Source of the DNA: Bacillota bacterium
Lineage (GTDB): Bacteria; Bacillota; Clostridia; Christensenellales; CAG-138
Direction: 5' to 3'
Assembly: GCA_023409435.1 (NCBI GenBank)
Contig: JAEYHP010000113.1
Coordinates: 1 to 40,542 of the forward strand
DNA: 40,542 nucleotides
The notes below the pieces were generated by a model that saw only the letters and a list, made by a program, of their open reading frames with translations, had not been told where the DNA came from and made no database searches. The position numbers and the translations under genes are program-made. Shown piece after piece: positions 1 to 7,847 of this stretch (the first letter of the stretch is position 1; each line of letters opens with the position of its first letter).

Positions 1-2304
1 CGCCCAGAACAAATTCTGCTTGATGTTGCGGATGGTCCGTTTGCTCAAGTGTATGGCGGTCGGCACATCCATCAGGTCCGAGCGCATCAGCACGATATCC
101 GCGCTTTCCATCGCCACGTCCGTGCCGGAACCGATCGCGATGCCGATATCGGCCTGCGCGAGCGCGGGAGCATCGTTGATGCCGTCGCCCACCATGGCGA
201 CCTTGTGACCCTCGCCCTGCAGCTTTTTAACTTCGTTGGATTTATCCTGCGGCAGCACCTCGGCGAGTACCCGGTCGATGCCCACCTGGCGCGCGATGGC
301 TGCGGCGGTCTTTTTGTTGTCGCCCGTGATCATGGCGACCTGAATGCCCATTTTGTGCAGGCTTTCGATTGCTGCGCGGCTAGATTGCTTGACAACGTCC
401 GCCACAGCGATGATGCCTGCAATTTTGCCGTCAAGCGCCACATACATCGGCGTCTTGCCTTCTTCGGCTAAGCGGTCGGACGCAGCTTCGAGTTCAGACA
501 GCGACACGCTCCGTTCGTTCATCAGCTTCCGGTTACCCGCCAGCACCGTTTGGCCGCCTATGCGGGCCTCAATGCCGCGGCCGGTGAGCGCCTCAAACCC
601 TTCCACCGCAAGGAACGCTAAGCCCTTTTCCTGCGCGCCCAGCACGATTGCAGCGCCTAAGGGGTGCTCGGAGCCCTTTTCCGCCGAAGCCGTCAGCTGC
701 AGCAGGTCGTCTGCCTGAATACCGCCCGCGGTCAGCACGTCGGTCACGGTCGGTTTGCCCTCGGTGATTGTGCCGGTCTTGTCGAACACGATGGTATTGA
801 TCTTGTGGGCGGTTTCAAGCGCCTCGCCGCCCTTGATGAGTATGCCGTTCTCGGCGCCCTTGCCGGTGCCCACCATAATGGCCGTGGGGGTCGCCAGACC
901 CAATGCGCAGGGGCAGGCGATGACCAGCACCGATATGAATATGGTCAGCGCGAACTCCAGATCCCTTACGCCGAAGTACCACGCGACGCCCGCGAGAACC
1001 GCGATGACGCACACGATGGGCACGAAATACCCGGATACGATATCCGCCATCTGGGCGATGGGCGCTTTGGAACCCTGGGCGTCCTCCACCAACTTGATGA
1101 TCTGGGCAAGCGCGGTGTCGCTGCCGACCTTTTCCGCCCGGAACTGTATGGTGCCGTTGGTGTTGAGGGAAGCGGCGTATACGTTGTCCTCCGCCTTTTT
1201 GTCCACCGGCATGCTTTCGCCGGTCAGCATGCTTTCGTCGATTGACGTATGGCCTTCCAATACCGTGCCGTCCACCGGGATTTTCGCACCGGGTTTCACT
1301 ACGATGACGTCGCCGACCTCGACTTCTTCGATGGGAATTTCTTTTTCTTCCCCGTTCTCAATGATAATCGCGGTTTTCGGCGCAAGGCCCATCAGCTTCT
1401 TGATAGCCTCGCTTGTGCGGCCTTTAGACACGGCCTCAAGGGATTTTCCCAGCAATATCAGCGTTATGATGACGCCCGCCGTTTCAAAATAGAGCGATTC
1501 CACCGCGCCAAACCCGCCGGTTGCGATCTGCCACACGTTGTATATGCTGTATAGGACTGCCGCCGTGGTGCCTATGGCGATGAGCGAGTCCATGTTCGGG
1601 CTGCGCTGTATGAGCGCCTTGAAGCCGACGGTATAAAACTTGTAGCCCACGCCGATAACAGGCAGCACCAGCAGCAGTTCAACCAGGGCATAGATCAGCG
1701 GGTATTTCATGGGATCCAGTCCGCCCGGGAAGGGAAGCCGCACGATCGTGATCATGGGCACCATCGCGATGTAGAGAAGCGGCAGAGAGAATACCGCGGC
1801 TACGATGAACTTGGTCCACAGCGTGCGGATCTCCTTCTGCTTGCGCGCACGGTCCTCATCCGAGGCCGCGGTCTTTTTGATCTCCAGCGCCTTGTACCCC
1901 GCCTTTTCAATTGCTTCCCGTATGGCGGAAAGGCGAACTTGCTGCGGGTCGTACGAAACCGTCGCTTTTTCCGTAGCGAAGTTGACCGAAACGCTCGCTA
2001 CGCCGTTAAGCTTACGGATGGCCTTTTCCACACGCTGCGCGCAGGCGGCGCAGGTCATATCGCCTATGGGTATGGTGACGTCCGTATGCTGCTTCTTTTC
2101 CACCACTTCGTATCCGATTTTTGTTACGGCTTCCTGAATTGCGGAAAGCGGAAGGACGCTTTCATCATATTCCACAAACAGCTTTTCGCTGGCGAGATTG
2201 ACGCTGGCCTGCTCAATGCCGTTAAGCTTGCGCACGGTCTTCTCGATGCGCTGCGCGCAGGCCGCGCAGGTCATACCCCGAATACTTAGTACTTTACTTT
2301 CCAT
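1..2304 (-). CDS. copA: Copper-translocating P1B-type ATPase CopA, C-terminus cut by the window edge
   Basis: This is a Cu(I)-exporting P1B ATPase of the cytoplasmic membrane. The frame is open to base 1 and gives 768 residues, so the last roughly 60 residues (final membrane segments) lie outside the window. Visible motifs: two N-terminal HMA metal-binding domains with MTCAAC at residues 11-16 and 83-88; membrane helices from about residue 165; the TGES actuator loop; the intramembrane CPC at 464-466 that defines copper/silver ATPases; the phosphorylation site DKTGT with Asp508; an HP-containing nucleotide domain (SEHPLG); and GDGINDAP. The ATG at 2304 is preceded by GAGGTG. It diverges from the HxlR gene, and its leader of about 190 nt starts near the 43-bp element at 2493-2535. 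The CPC motif makes copper or silver the substrate; which one is inference. Confidence 0.95.
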   Translation of the reverse strand, partial: MESKVLSIRGMTCAACAQRIEKTVRKLNGIEQASVNLASEKLFVEYDESVLPLSAIQEAVTKIGYEVVEKKQHTDVTIPIGDMTCAACAQRVEKAIRKLNGVASVSVNFATEKATVSYDPQQVRLSAIREAIEKAGYKALEIKKTAASDEDRARKQKEIRTLWTKFIVAAVFSLPLLYIAMVPMITIVRLPFPGGLDPMKYPLIYALVELLLVLPVIGVGYKFYTVGFKALIQRSPNMDSLIAIGTTAAVLYSIYNVWQIATGGFGAVESLYFETAGVIITLILLGKSLEAVSKGRTSEAIKKLMGLAPKTAIIIENGEEKEIPIEEVEVGDVIVVKPGAKIPVDGTVLEGHTSIDESMLTGESMPVDKKAEDNVYAASLNTNGTIQFRAEKVGSDTALAQIIKLVEDAQGSKAPIAQMADIVSGYFVPIVCVIAVLAGVAWYFGVRDLEFALTIFISVLVIACPCALGLATPTAIMVGTGKGAENGILIKGGEALETAHKINTIVFDKTGTITEGKPTVTDVLTAGGIQADDLLQLTASAEKGSEHPLGAAIVLGAQEKGLAFLAVEGFEALTGRGIEARIGGQTVLAGNRKLMNERSVSLSELEAASDRLAEEGKTPMYVALDGKIAGIIAVADVVKQSSRAAIESLHKMGIQVAMITGDNKKTAAAIARQVGIDRVLAEVLPQDKSNEVKKLQGEGHKVAMVGDGINDAPALAQADIGIAIGSGTDVAMESADIVLMRSDLMDVPTAIHLSKRTIRNIKQNLFWA

Positions 2305-2439
2305 CTTGTGGACCACCTCACTCCTTACTATTTTTCAAATAAAAAACTTTCGCTTTTTATTTTGGTCGCACAGGCGGAATGAATCCGCCTGCGCTCCCGC
2401 CGCTATGCGTCACGATACATTCGTATCTCTGCTTCACCC

Positions 2440-2468
2440 TTGACGGACGATTGAGCCTATGCTATTAT
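2440..2468 (+). promoter_or_regulatory. Promoter of the HxlR regulator gene
   Basis: A TTGACG -35 box (2440-2445), a 17-nt spacer and a TATTAT -10 box (2463-2468) face the HxlR gene at 2551. Transcription would start near 2475, so the 43-bp element at 2493-2535 would lie inside the leader. Confidence 0.6.
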
Positions 2469-2492
2469 TCTAACTGTAACAGAAATAAAAAC

Positions 2493-2535
2493 AAGTACGC
2501 ACTATATTGTGTGATACTACCCAAAACGATAGTAT
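2493..2535 (-). promoter_or_regulatory. 43-bp promoter/operator element, copy 1 (copA side)
   Basis: This element matches the copy at 5089-5131 at 41 of 43 bases. The only differences are the two adjacent bases 20-21. It contains the inverted repeat TACTA-N10-TAGTA (2515-2534) and the near-palindrome CACTATATTGTG. Read on the minus strand, TATAGT (complement of 2501-2506) could be the -10 box for copA, with the inverted repeat over the poorly conserved -35 region. TACT/AGTA half-sites resemble those of YodB/HypR-type HxlR regulators, so binding by the adjacent regulator is a reasonable inference. Confidence 0.65.
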
Positions 2536-2550
2536 GGAAAGAGGTACCCC

Positions 2551-2919
2551 ATGAACTGCACCCATAGCGACTTGAACTGCCCCGTTGACGCCACGCTGCG
2601 CCTGATTGGCGGCAAGTACAAATCCCTTGTTTTATGGCATCTGGTCAACGGTACGCTGCGCCATGGGGAACTGCAAAAGCTCATTCCGCAGGCCACGCCC
2701 AAGATGCTCACCCAGCAGCTACGGGAGCTTGAAAACGACAATCTGCTTAAGCGCACGGTCTACCCTGTGGTTCCGCCCAAGGTGGAATACTCTCTGACGG
2801 AGTTTGGCAGGAGCTTAAAGCCAATACTCTCCGCCATGTACGAGTGGGGTGCGGGCTACATGCGGGACAACGGCCTTAAGGCCAGCTGCTCCATGACCAT
2901 GCGCGCAAGCGAGGGCTGA
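2551..2919 (+). CDS. HxlR-family winged-helix transcriptional regulator
   Basis: This 122-residue protein is a full-length HxlR-family DNA-binding protein. It has the family signature CPVDATLRLIGGKYK at residues 10-24, a winged helix to about residue 95 (including TPKMLTQQLREL), and the YSLTEFG wing. Cys10 is the conserved N-terminal cysteine used for redox or electrophile sensing in relatives such as YodB and HypR; Cys3 and Cys113 are extra. The ATG at 2551 follows AAAGAGG at a good distance. It is divergent from copA and next to a 43-bp element repeated upstream of the second metal gene, so it probably controls both. Copper exporters are more usually controlled by CsoR, CopY or CueR, so this pairing is unusual. 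The inducer is not known. Confidence 0.9.
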   Translation: MNCTHSDLNCPVDATLRLIGGKYKSLVLWHLVNGTLRHGELQKLIPQATPKMLTQQLRELENDNLLKRTVYPVVPPKVEYSLTEFGRSLKPILSAMYEWGAGYMRDNGLKASCSMTMRASEG

Positions 2920-2963
2920 TATTCCCTAAGCCCATTCAACCCGCCCGCAATGCCAGAAATAAC

Positions 2964-3006
2964 GCTCCCGGCCGTACACTTATTGTGAAACAGCCGGGAG
3001 TTTTTC
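2964..3006 (+). terminator. Intrinsic terminator after the HxlR gene
   Basis: CTCCCGGC (2965-2972) pairs with GCCGGGAG (2993-3000) and is followed by five T residues. Confidence 0.85.
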
Positions 3007-3038
3007 TTTCACATTCCGTTGCCCTTTTGCCGCAACGC

Positions 3039-3140
3039 TTAGCGCTTTTCTTTCTTCTTATCCCGGCTTACAAAAAAATACCCGATTGCAAGCGCAGCTA
3101 ACGGCAGTATGCAATGCCAGTGGCTCAATAAAAATTCCAT
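3039..3140 (-). CDS. Small membrane peptide (33 aa) in the metal operon
   Basis: This is a short frame of 33 residues, starting MEFLLSHWHCILPLA and ending in the basic tail KKKEKR. It has one hydrophobic segment (about residues 10-24) and a His7-Trp8-His9-Cys10 cluster just before it, with a charged cytoplasmic tail. AGGCGG lies five bases before the ATG. It starts 27 bases after the stop of the HMA/TauE/cupredoxin gene on the same strand, so the two are probably cotranscribed. Small one-helix proteins often accompany metal or redox membrane complexes. The His/Cys cluster could hold a metal, but that is inference. No family was recognised with confidence. Confidence 0.6.
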   Translation of the reverse strand: MEFLLSHWHCILPLAALAIGYFFVSRDKKKEKR

Positions 3141-3167
3141 CGTTTCCGCCTTTCCTACCGATATTTA

Positions 3168-5033
3168 TTAATGGCAGCTCGGCGCTGCGCTGTCATCCGC
3201 CGCAAAGTAGGAAGATGGCCAGATCTTGGTCTCGTAGCTTCCCGCTTCTTCTTTAATGGCCTCGATATCGATATCCTCAATATCCTCCACGACCTTTACA
3301 TATCCATAGAAAGCGTTGTCCTGTGTGGAAAAATCAAAGCTTTCCGTCGGGTACAGGTAGAGCGGGGTTTCGCCCTGCGGCATGGGGAATTGCGTATAGT
3401 AGGCAGGGAACAGCAGCCCGGTGTTTCCTGTGCGGGTAGACTTGTTGACGATCGTCCATTCCGTGTCCAAATTCGCCTGCATCACGACGATTGTGGGCTT
3501 TAGCCCTTCATCCGTCAGCTCGATTTTCACTGTCTGCAGGCCGTCCTTGATCTTAGCCACGGCCACGGCGTCGGTGGAAATTTTCACCCCGGCGGGAACG
3601 GGTTCGGTTTGCGCCGCCGTATCGTCCTGTACAGGCGCAGTGGCTTCCGATTCTTCGGTGGCAGGCGTCTGTGTTCCCGCTTCCACCACGGTGATGGAAC
3701 CGCGGATCATGCCCATCCAGCAGCTATACTGAAATTTGCCCGTCTTGTCGGGCGTAAATTCAATGACGTTTTTGCCGGGCTGGAACTGATATTCGATGTT
3801 GTATTCCGGAATGATCATCCGGTTGTTGCAGCCGTTGATGCTTCTTTCCGCCGCGCTGATGGTCCATTTGACGGGCATGCCCGCCTGTACGGTGATGGCC
3901 GGATATTTACCCGACGCAAGCGTAGACGTTACAATCTGCACGCCGTTTTCAACCGTTGTCCCCGTATTGTCACTCTGCGCGGGGTTTTTCGTGCTTTGCT
4001 GGGTGTTTTGGGGAATAAGCTCCGGCAGGGAGAACCCGGATAGCGCCCAGCCCTGCGTGAACATGGACATGCCCAATACCACTACCAACGCCGCGCCCAC
4101 CGTCATGACCTTGCGCGTAAACCGCTTGCTTAAAACCGAACTGAGCGCGCCGAGGCCGAACATCAGGGGCACCGTGCCCAGGCTGAAGAGCAGCATGGAC
4201 AGCGCACCCGCGAGTGGGCTTGCGGTGGAAAGCGCGTAAATCTGCATGGCCTGCAGCGGACCGCACGGCATCAGGCCGTTTAAGAGCCCCACATACAGCG
4301 GGCTGTTGCTGCCCGCCTTCTGCTTGTTGATGCCGCGTGCGAACGCCTTGGGCATCCTCGGGGTTAGCTTCCTTAAGAATGGGAATATGTCCAGCATATT
4401 GAGGCCCATAATCACCATAAATACGCCCGCAAGCAGCTGCACAACGCCCTTGAACGCGCCGGTTAAACTCACCACTTGCCCCAGAGCGCCCACAATCGCG
4501 CCGACAACGGTATAGGAAATGACGCGCCCCAGATTATATAAGAAGCTGGGCCGCAGCGCGGCAAGCTTGCCGGTCTCCTCCGCGGCCGCCTGCGGAATAC
4601 ACTGGGATAAATTGATGCCGCCGCACATGGCGACGCAGTGTACGGAGGTGATGATCCCGATAACGAACAGCATCCCGTAGCCCATGCCTTCCTCGGCCAG
4701 CGGAAACGCGTTGAATATCTGCGTAAACCCAAACTGCTGAAGCAGCACATAGGCCGCCACCACGATGATGAGTATGCCAACCAGCCGGGTCTTGTTGGAG
4801 TTTTTCTGCTCTCCGGTAAGCACCTCATAATCGAGCTTCTCAATGACCGCGGTAATCTCCTTCATGGAAATCACATCCGCGTCATAGGTTACCTCGGCGG
4901 TTCCCGCGCTGTAGCTGACCACAGCCTTTTCAACGCCCGCGGTATTCTGAAGCTTCCTCTCGATTTTGTTCTGGCAGCTTATACATGTCATGCCGCCGAT
5001 GCGCAGCTTTTGGGTCTTTACGCGATGCTCCAC
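3168..5033 (-). CDS. HMA domain / TauE-SafE-like membrane domain / cupredoxin-like fusion protein
   Basis: This 621-residue membrane protein probably handles copper or a related soft metal. Domain order: HMA metal-binding domain (about 7-72, MTCISC at 15-20); a six-helix DsbD/UreH/TauE-type membrane domain (about 83-330) with MCGG at 136-139 and MPCGPLQA at 255-262; a first cupredoxin-like domain (about 362-450) with Cys402, Cys438 and CWMGM at 438-442; an acidic linker; a second, weaker cupredoxin-like domain (about 482-583); and the C-terminal end SCH. The start is GTG at 5033, eight bases after GGAGG. An out-of-frame ATG five bases upstream is too close to that site. The name 'sulfite exporter' used for this family is probably misleading here; metal transfer across the membrane fits better. 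Confidence 0.85.
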   Translation of the reverse strand: MEHRVKTQKLRIGGMTCISCQNKIERKLQNTAGVEKAVVSYSAGTAEVTYDADVISMKEITAVIEKLDYEVLTGEQKNSNKTRLVGILIIVVAAYVLLQQFGFTQIFNAFPLAEEGMGYGMLFVIGIITSVHCVAMCGGINLSQCIPQAAAEETGKLAALRPSFLYNLGRVISYTVVGAIVGALGQVVSLTGAFKGVVQLLAGVFMVIMGLNMLDIFPFLRKLTPRMPKAFARGINKQKAGSNSPLYVGLLNGLMPCGPLQAMQIYALSTASPLAGALSMLLFSLGTVPLMFGLGALSSVLSKRFTRKVMTVGAALVVVLGMSMFTQGWALSGFSLPELIPQNTQQSTKNPAQSDNTGTTVENGVQIVTSTLASGKYPAITVQAGMPVKWTISAAERSINGCNNRMIIPEYNIEYQFQPGKNVIEFTPDKTGKFQYSCWMGMIRGSITVVEAGTQTPATEESEATAPVQDDTAAQTEPVPAGVKISTDAVAVAKIKDGLQTVKIELTDEGLKPTIVVMQANLDTEWTIVNKSTRTGNTGLLFPAYYTQFPMPQGETPLYLYPTESFDFSTQDNAFYGYVKVVEDIEDIDIEAIKEEAGSYETKIWPSSYFAADDSAAPSCH

Positions 5034-5088
5034 TCCATATACCTCCGTTCATACGCATGAAACAATATACTTAGAAGGAAAATAATGC

Positions 5089-5131
5089 AAGTACGCACTA
5101 TATTGTGCAATACTACCCAAAACGATAGTAT
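5089..5131 (-). promoter_or_regulatory. 43-bp promoter/operator element, copy 2 (fusion-gene side)
   Basis: Second copy of the element at 2493-2535, in the same orientation relative to its downstream minus-strand gene. It has TACTA-N10-TAGTA at 5111-5130 and a TATAGT -10 candidate as the complement of 5097-5102, which leaves a leader of about 50 nt before the GTG at 5033. A second possible reading is TTGCAC / 17 nt / CATTAT running out of the element. Confidence 0.65.
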
Positions 5132-5277
5132 AAAAGGCGCCTTTACAACCATAGCAGCCTGAACTCCCATTCATGCAGCCAGAACTGCCTCCGTTCCGTA
5201 CGCATAAAAAGATATCAGGAAGATTTGTAGAAGTTGTGTGCACGGAATGCCTTTTACGAGTTTTTTGCATGCAACGC

Positions 5278-5318
5278 GAAATAAAAATGACGCCGCGAGG
5301 AAGGATCCACGGCGTCAT
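5278..5318 (-). terminator. Intrinsic terminator of the ABC transporter operon
   Basis: ATGACGCCG (5287-5295) pairs with CGGCGTCAT (5310-5318). On the minus strand the stem is followed by TTTTATTT. It lies about 50 nt after the stop of the UroD-like gene. Confidence 0.85.
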
Positions 5319-5370
5319 ATCCGATCTTCGAAATAGGTACATTCCAGTGGCCTTATAAACAAAAACTCTT

Positions 5371-6405
5371 TTATATGGCCTGGCTGATCGTATCGGTATT
5401 GACGGCCCTGCGCAGTGCGTACAGGTTCTTTTCAAGCACCTTCTGGTCCGCCACGCAGCCGGGCCCTAATATGAGCCCCCTGCCGCCCACAGAGTCGATC
5501 GCCTCGCGCACGTGCCGCTCTACTTCATCCACAGAGCCTTCATTGAGTAAGCTGCCGCGGATGCGGCTGCCGCTTGCGTCGTAATAGGGCACCTCGCGGA
5601 TGCCGCCAAGAAGGCATTTATCTGTGATTGCCCTTGCCTCGCTTAAGCTCGGGCTGCTCCAGCGATCGTGCCAGTTGATGCAGTTGACCGGATAGTTTGC
5701 AACCAGCTCAAACATGCCGTTGTCACCGTGGATATGGGCGACGTTGAAAAACGTCCTGTCCTTGTAGGCGTTAATCACCTGCAGATCGAAGTATTCGCCG
5801 AATTCTTTATACTCCTCCACTGTCAGAAAATCATAGTTGGCGCACTGGGTGGCAAAGAAAAAGCCGTCTATGCCCTCCTCCAGGTTAGCTTTTACAAAAT
5901 TGACGGTGGTTTCGGTAATGGCCTGGAGCGCCTGCTTAAAGAGCTTCGGGTCTTCTTTCATGTCCAATAAAATCCGGTCGCCCGCAAGTTTCCGCGCCGT
6001 AGTAAGGGGGCTGAATATGGTCTGTATGACGGGCAGGCTCTTTTTCGCTAGCTTTACGGTATAGCGCGTAAGCTGCACCTGCTTGCCATAGGTCCCGTAG
6101 TGCGCGGGCAATACGTCGACATTTCCCCAGTCCGCAAGTTCGTGGATGCCGTAATCGTCCACGATGGGGGGAAGATTGACCTGGTTATATATTTTGACCT
6201 TCACGCCGTAATCCTGCACGCCGTACAGGCCGAACGGCATGAGCTTGATAAAATCGAAGTCGTATTTGTTCGCAAACGCCAACTGTGTTTCGGCCAGGCT
6301 CCTTGGGTCCTGATCCACCGCCGAAAAATGCATCCAGAGGTTGATTGGCACGCGGTCCACCGCTTCGCCCTTTAATGCCGCTTTGATACGCTCTGTCTTG
6401 TTCAT
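5371..6405 (-). CDS. Uroporphyrinogen decarboxylase-fold (UroD/MtaA-like) methyltransferase
   Basis: This 344-residue protein of the UroD superfamily starts MNKTERIKAALKGE, a typical opening of the group. The ATG at 6405 follows AGGGAG; a longer upstream frame would overlap the permease gene. It lacks the N-terminal RQAGRY-type signature of true HemE. It carries HIHGD (His224, His226) and GPGC (Cys317), which match the places where corrinoid-dependent methyltransferases (MtaA, CmuA) bind zinc through His and Cys. It is therefore more likely a methyltransferase or demethylase than a haem enzyme. It is the last gene of an amino-acid-type ABC operon, 11 bases after a permease gene, so its substrate may be what the transporter imports. 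No corrinoid protein gene is visible nearby. Confidence 0.85.
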   Translation of the reverse strand: MNKTERIKAALKGEAVDRVPINLWMHFSAVDQDPRSLAETQLAFANKYDFDFIKLMPFGLYGVQDYGVKVKIYNQVNLPPIVDDYGIHELADWGNVDVLPAHYGTYGKQVQLTRYTVKLAKKSLPVIQTIFSPLTTARKLAGDRILLDMKEDPKLFKQALQAITETTVNFVKANLEEGIDGFFFATQCANYDFLTVEEYKEFGEYFDLQVINAYKDRTFFNVAHIHGDNGMFELVANYPVNCINWHDRWSSPSLSEARAITDKCLLGGIREVPYYDASGSRIRGSLLNEGSVDEVERHVREAIDSVGGRGLILGPGCVADQKVLEKNLYALRRAVNTDTISQAI

Positions 6406-6416
6406 GCTTTTCTCCC

Positions 6417-7112
6417 TTACCATTTGGTAAATGCTTTTTCTATCTTTCCAAAAACAAACCCCAGAAGCACGCACAGGCCCCAATACACAAGAGCAGCCGA
6501 TATGTAGGCTTCCAGATAGCTGAAATTTTCCGCGGAACATAGCTTGGCGCGGGCCAGTATGTCGGTGACGCCAATCGTAAACGCCAGGGAAAGTCCTTTG
6601 ATGATATTGAGATAATTGTTAAAGAATACGGGCACGGCCACAGTAAGCCCCTGCGGCAGTATGATGCGCTGCATCGCCTGCCAGCCGGTAAATCCCACGG
6701 AGTAGGAGGCGTCCCACTGGCCAGGCTCTATGGAAACGAATGCGCCGCGGATGTTTTCCGATTGGCCGACAGCCGCGTAAAACGAATAAGCCACAAGCAG
6801 AACCGCAAAAGGCGATACCTCATAGGACTGCGTTACTCCAAAAAAGCCGAGAACGGAGTTGACGACCGGCGGCAGCGCATAATACGCCAGGTACAGATGG
6901 ATAATGAGCGGAATGCCCCTGGTATAATGGATGAACGCATGAACGATTTGTTTTAATACAGGGATTTCGTTGATGCGTATGACGGCGATCAGCAATCCAA
7001 GTACGATGGCCGCACATAATATGGCAAGCGCCGTCCCCAGCGTAAAAGGCACAACTGCCAATATGGCTTTACTGTCTTCAAAAACGATCGCTATGTCGAT
7101 CAAACGGCCCAC
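6417..7112 (-). CDS. Polar amino-acid ABC transporter permease (HisM type), second subunit
   Basis: This 231-residue inner-membrane subunit of a polar amino-acid uptake transporter shows five or so hydrophobic segments, the HisMQ-type TRGIPLI segment and the ATPase-contact (EAA) loop around SIEPGQWDASYSVGFTGWQA. The start is GTG at 7112, directly after the TAG of the other permease, so translation is probably coupled. No ATG is available near the N-terminus. It probably forms a heterodimer with the 7113-7808 product. Confidence 0.9.
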   Translation of the reverse strand: MGRLIDIAIVFEDSKAILAVVPFTLGTALAILCAAIVLGLLIAVIRINEIPVLKQIVHAFIHYTRGIPLIIHLYLAYYALPPVVNSVLGFFGVTQSYEVSPFAVLLVAYSFYAAVGQSENIRGAFVSIEPGQWDASYSVGFTGWQAMQRIILPQGLTVAVPVFFNNYLNIIKGLSLAFTIGVTDILARAKLCSAENFSYLEAYISAALVYWGLCVLLGFVFGKIEKAFTKW

Positions 7113-7808
7113 CTACTTCTTTATGTGTTTGGCTACCCCAAGTTTTCTTCCGGCAAGGCGGAACCCGTAACTTACCAGGAAGGTGATGAGCCAGTAAATG
7201 ATCGCCGTGGCGACATAGACTTCCAGCTTTTTTACGCCATAATCGTTGGAGATGATGATCTTGGCCTTTCCCATGATGTCCACAAGGCCGATGACGAACA
7301 GCACGGACGTATCCTTCACAAGCTCCACCAGAGCGTTCTCAAGGTTGGGCCAGGCCACAGGCAAAAGCTGAGGCAGTATTACTCTGCGGAACTTCATAAA
7401 ACCCGTCATGCCGACGCTGTCCGCCGCGTCGTGCTGGCCGCTGCTTACGGAAAGGTAAGCGGGCCGCAGAAACTCCGACAAGTACGCGCCGTTGAAGAGG
7501 ATAAGAGCAATCAAGGCATAGAAGGTCTTGCTCCAGCCGTCGGCGTTCACGCCGAACTGCTTTAACAGCAGCGGAAGGCCGTAATAGATCAGGAATATGT
7601 GGATGATGCCCGGCGTGCTGCGAAAGAAGGACATATACAGGTTGGTCAGCTCATAGACCACCTTCCACTTCCTGATGCGGATAGCAGCGACCCCCATGGC
7701 GAGCAGAATCCCCAGCGCGCCTGAAATGACGACAATGAATATCGTATAGGGGATTGTGGAACTCACTCTCCCGATGATTTTCAGGCAATAGCTGAAGTCA
7801 AACGCCAT
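7113..7808 (-). CDS. Polar amino-acid ABC transporter permease (HisQ type), first subunit
   Basis: This permease of the polar amino-acid family has about 231 residues, with multiple membrane segments, the FFRSTPGIIHI segment and the EAA-type loop VSSGQHDAADSVGMTGFMKF. Two starts are possible: ATG at 7808 (eleven bases after GGAG) and GTG at 7817 (eight bases after AGGA). The ATG form is given here because it leads straight into a normal N-terminus. The gene follows the binding-protein gene by 39 bases and abuts the second permease. Confidence 0.88.
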   Translation of the reverse strand: MAFDFSYCLKIIGRVSSTIPYTIFIVVISGALGILLAMGVAAIRIRKWKVVYELTNLYMSFFRSTPGIIHIFLIYYGLPLLLKQFGVNADGWSKTFYALIALILFNGAYLSEFLRPAYLSVSSGQHDAADSVGMTGFMKFRRVILPQLLPVAWPNLENALVELVKDTSVLFVIGLVDIMGKAKIIISNDYGVKKLEVYVATAIIYWLITFLVSYGFRLAGRKLGVAKHIKK

Positions 7809-7847
7809 GGAGGTCACCGCTCCTATCCTGTCAGTTGAATGGGTACG

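Noticed and set aside
5049..5280. Cys-rich minus-strand frame with GSSGC repeats, upstream of the HMA fusion gene
   Set aside because: It runs through the operon terminator and the conserved promoter-operator copy and has no ribosome site at a good distance. The two similar 15-base words look like chance or an old duplication.
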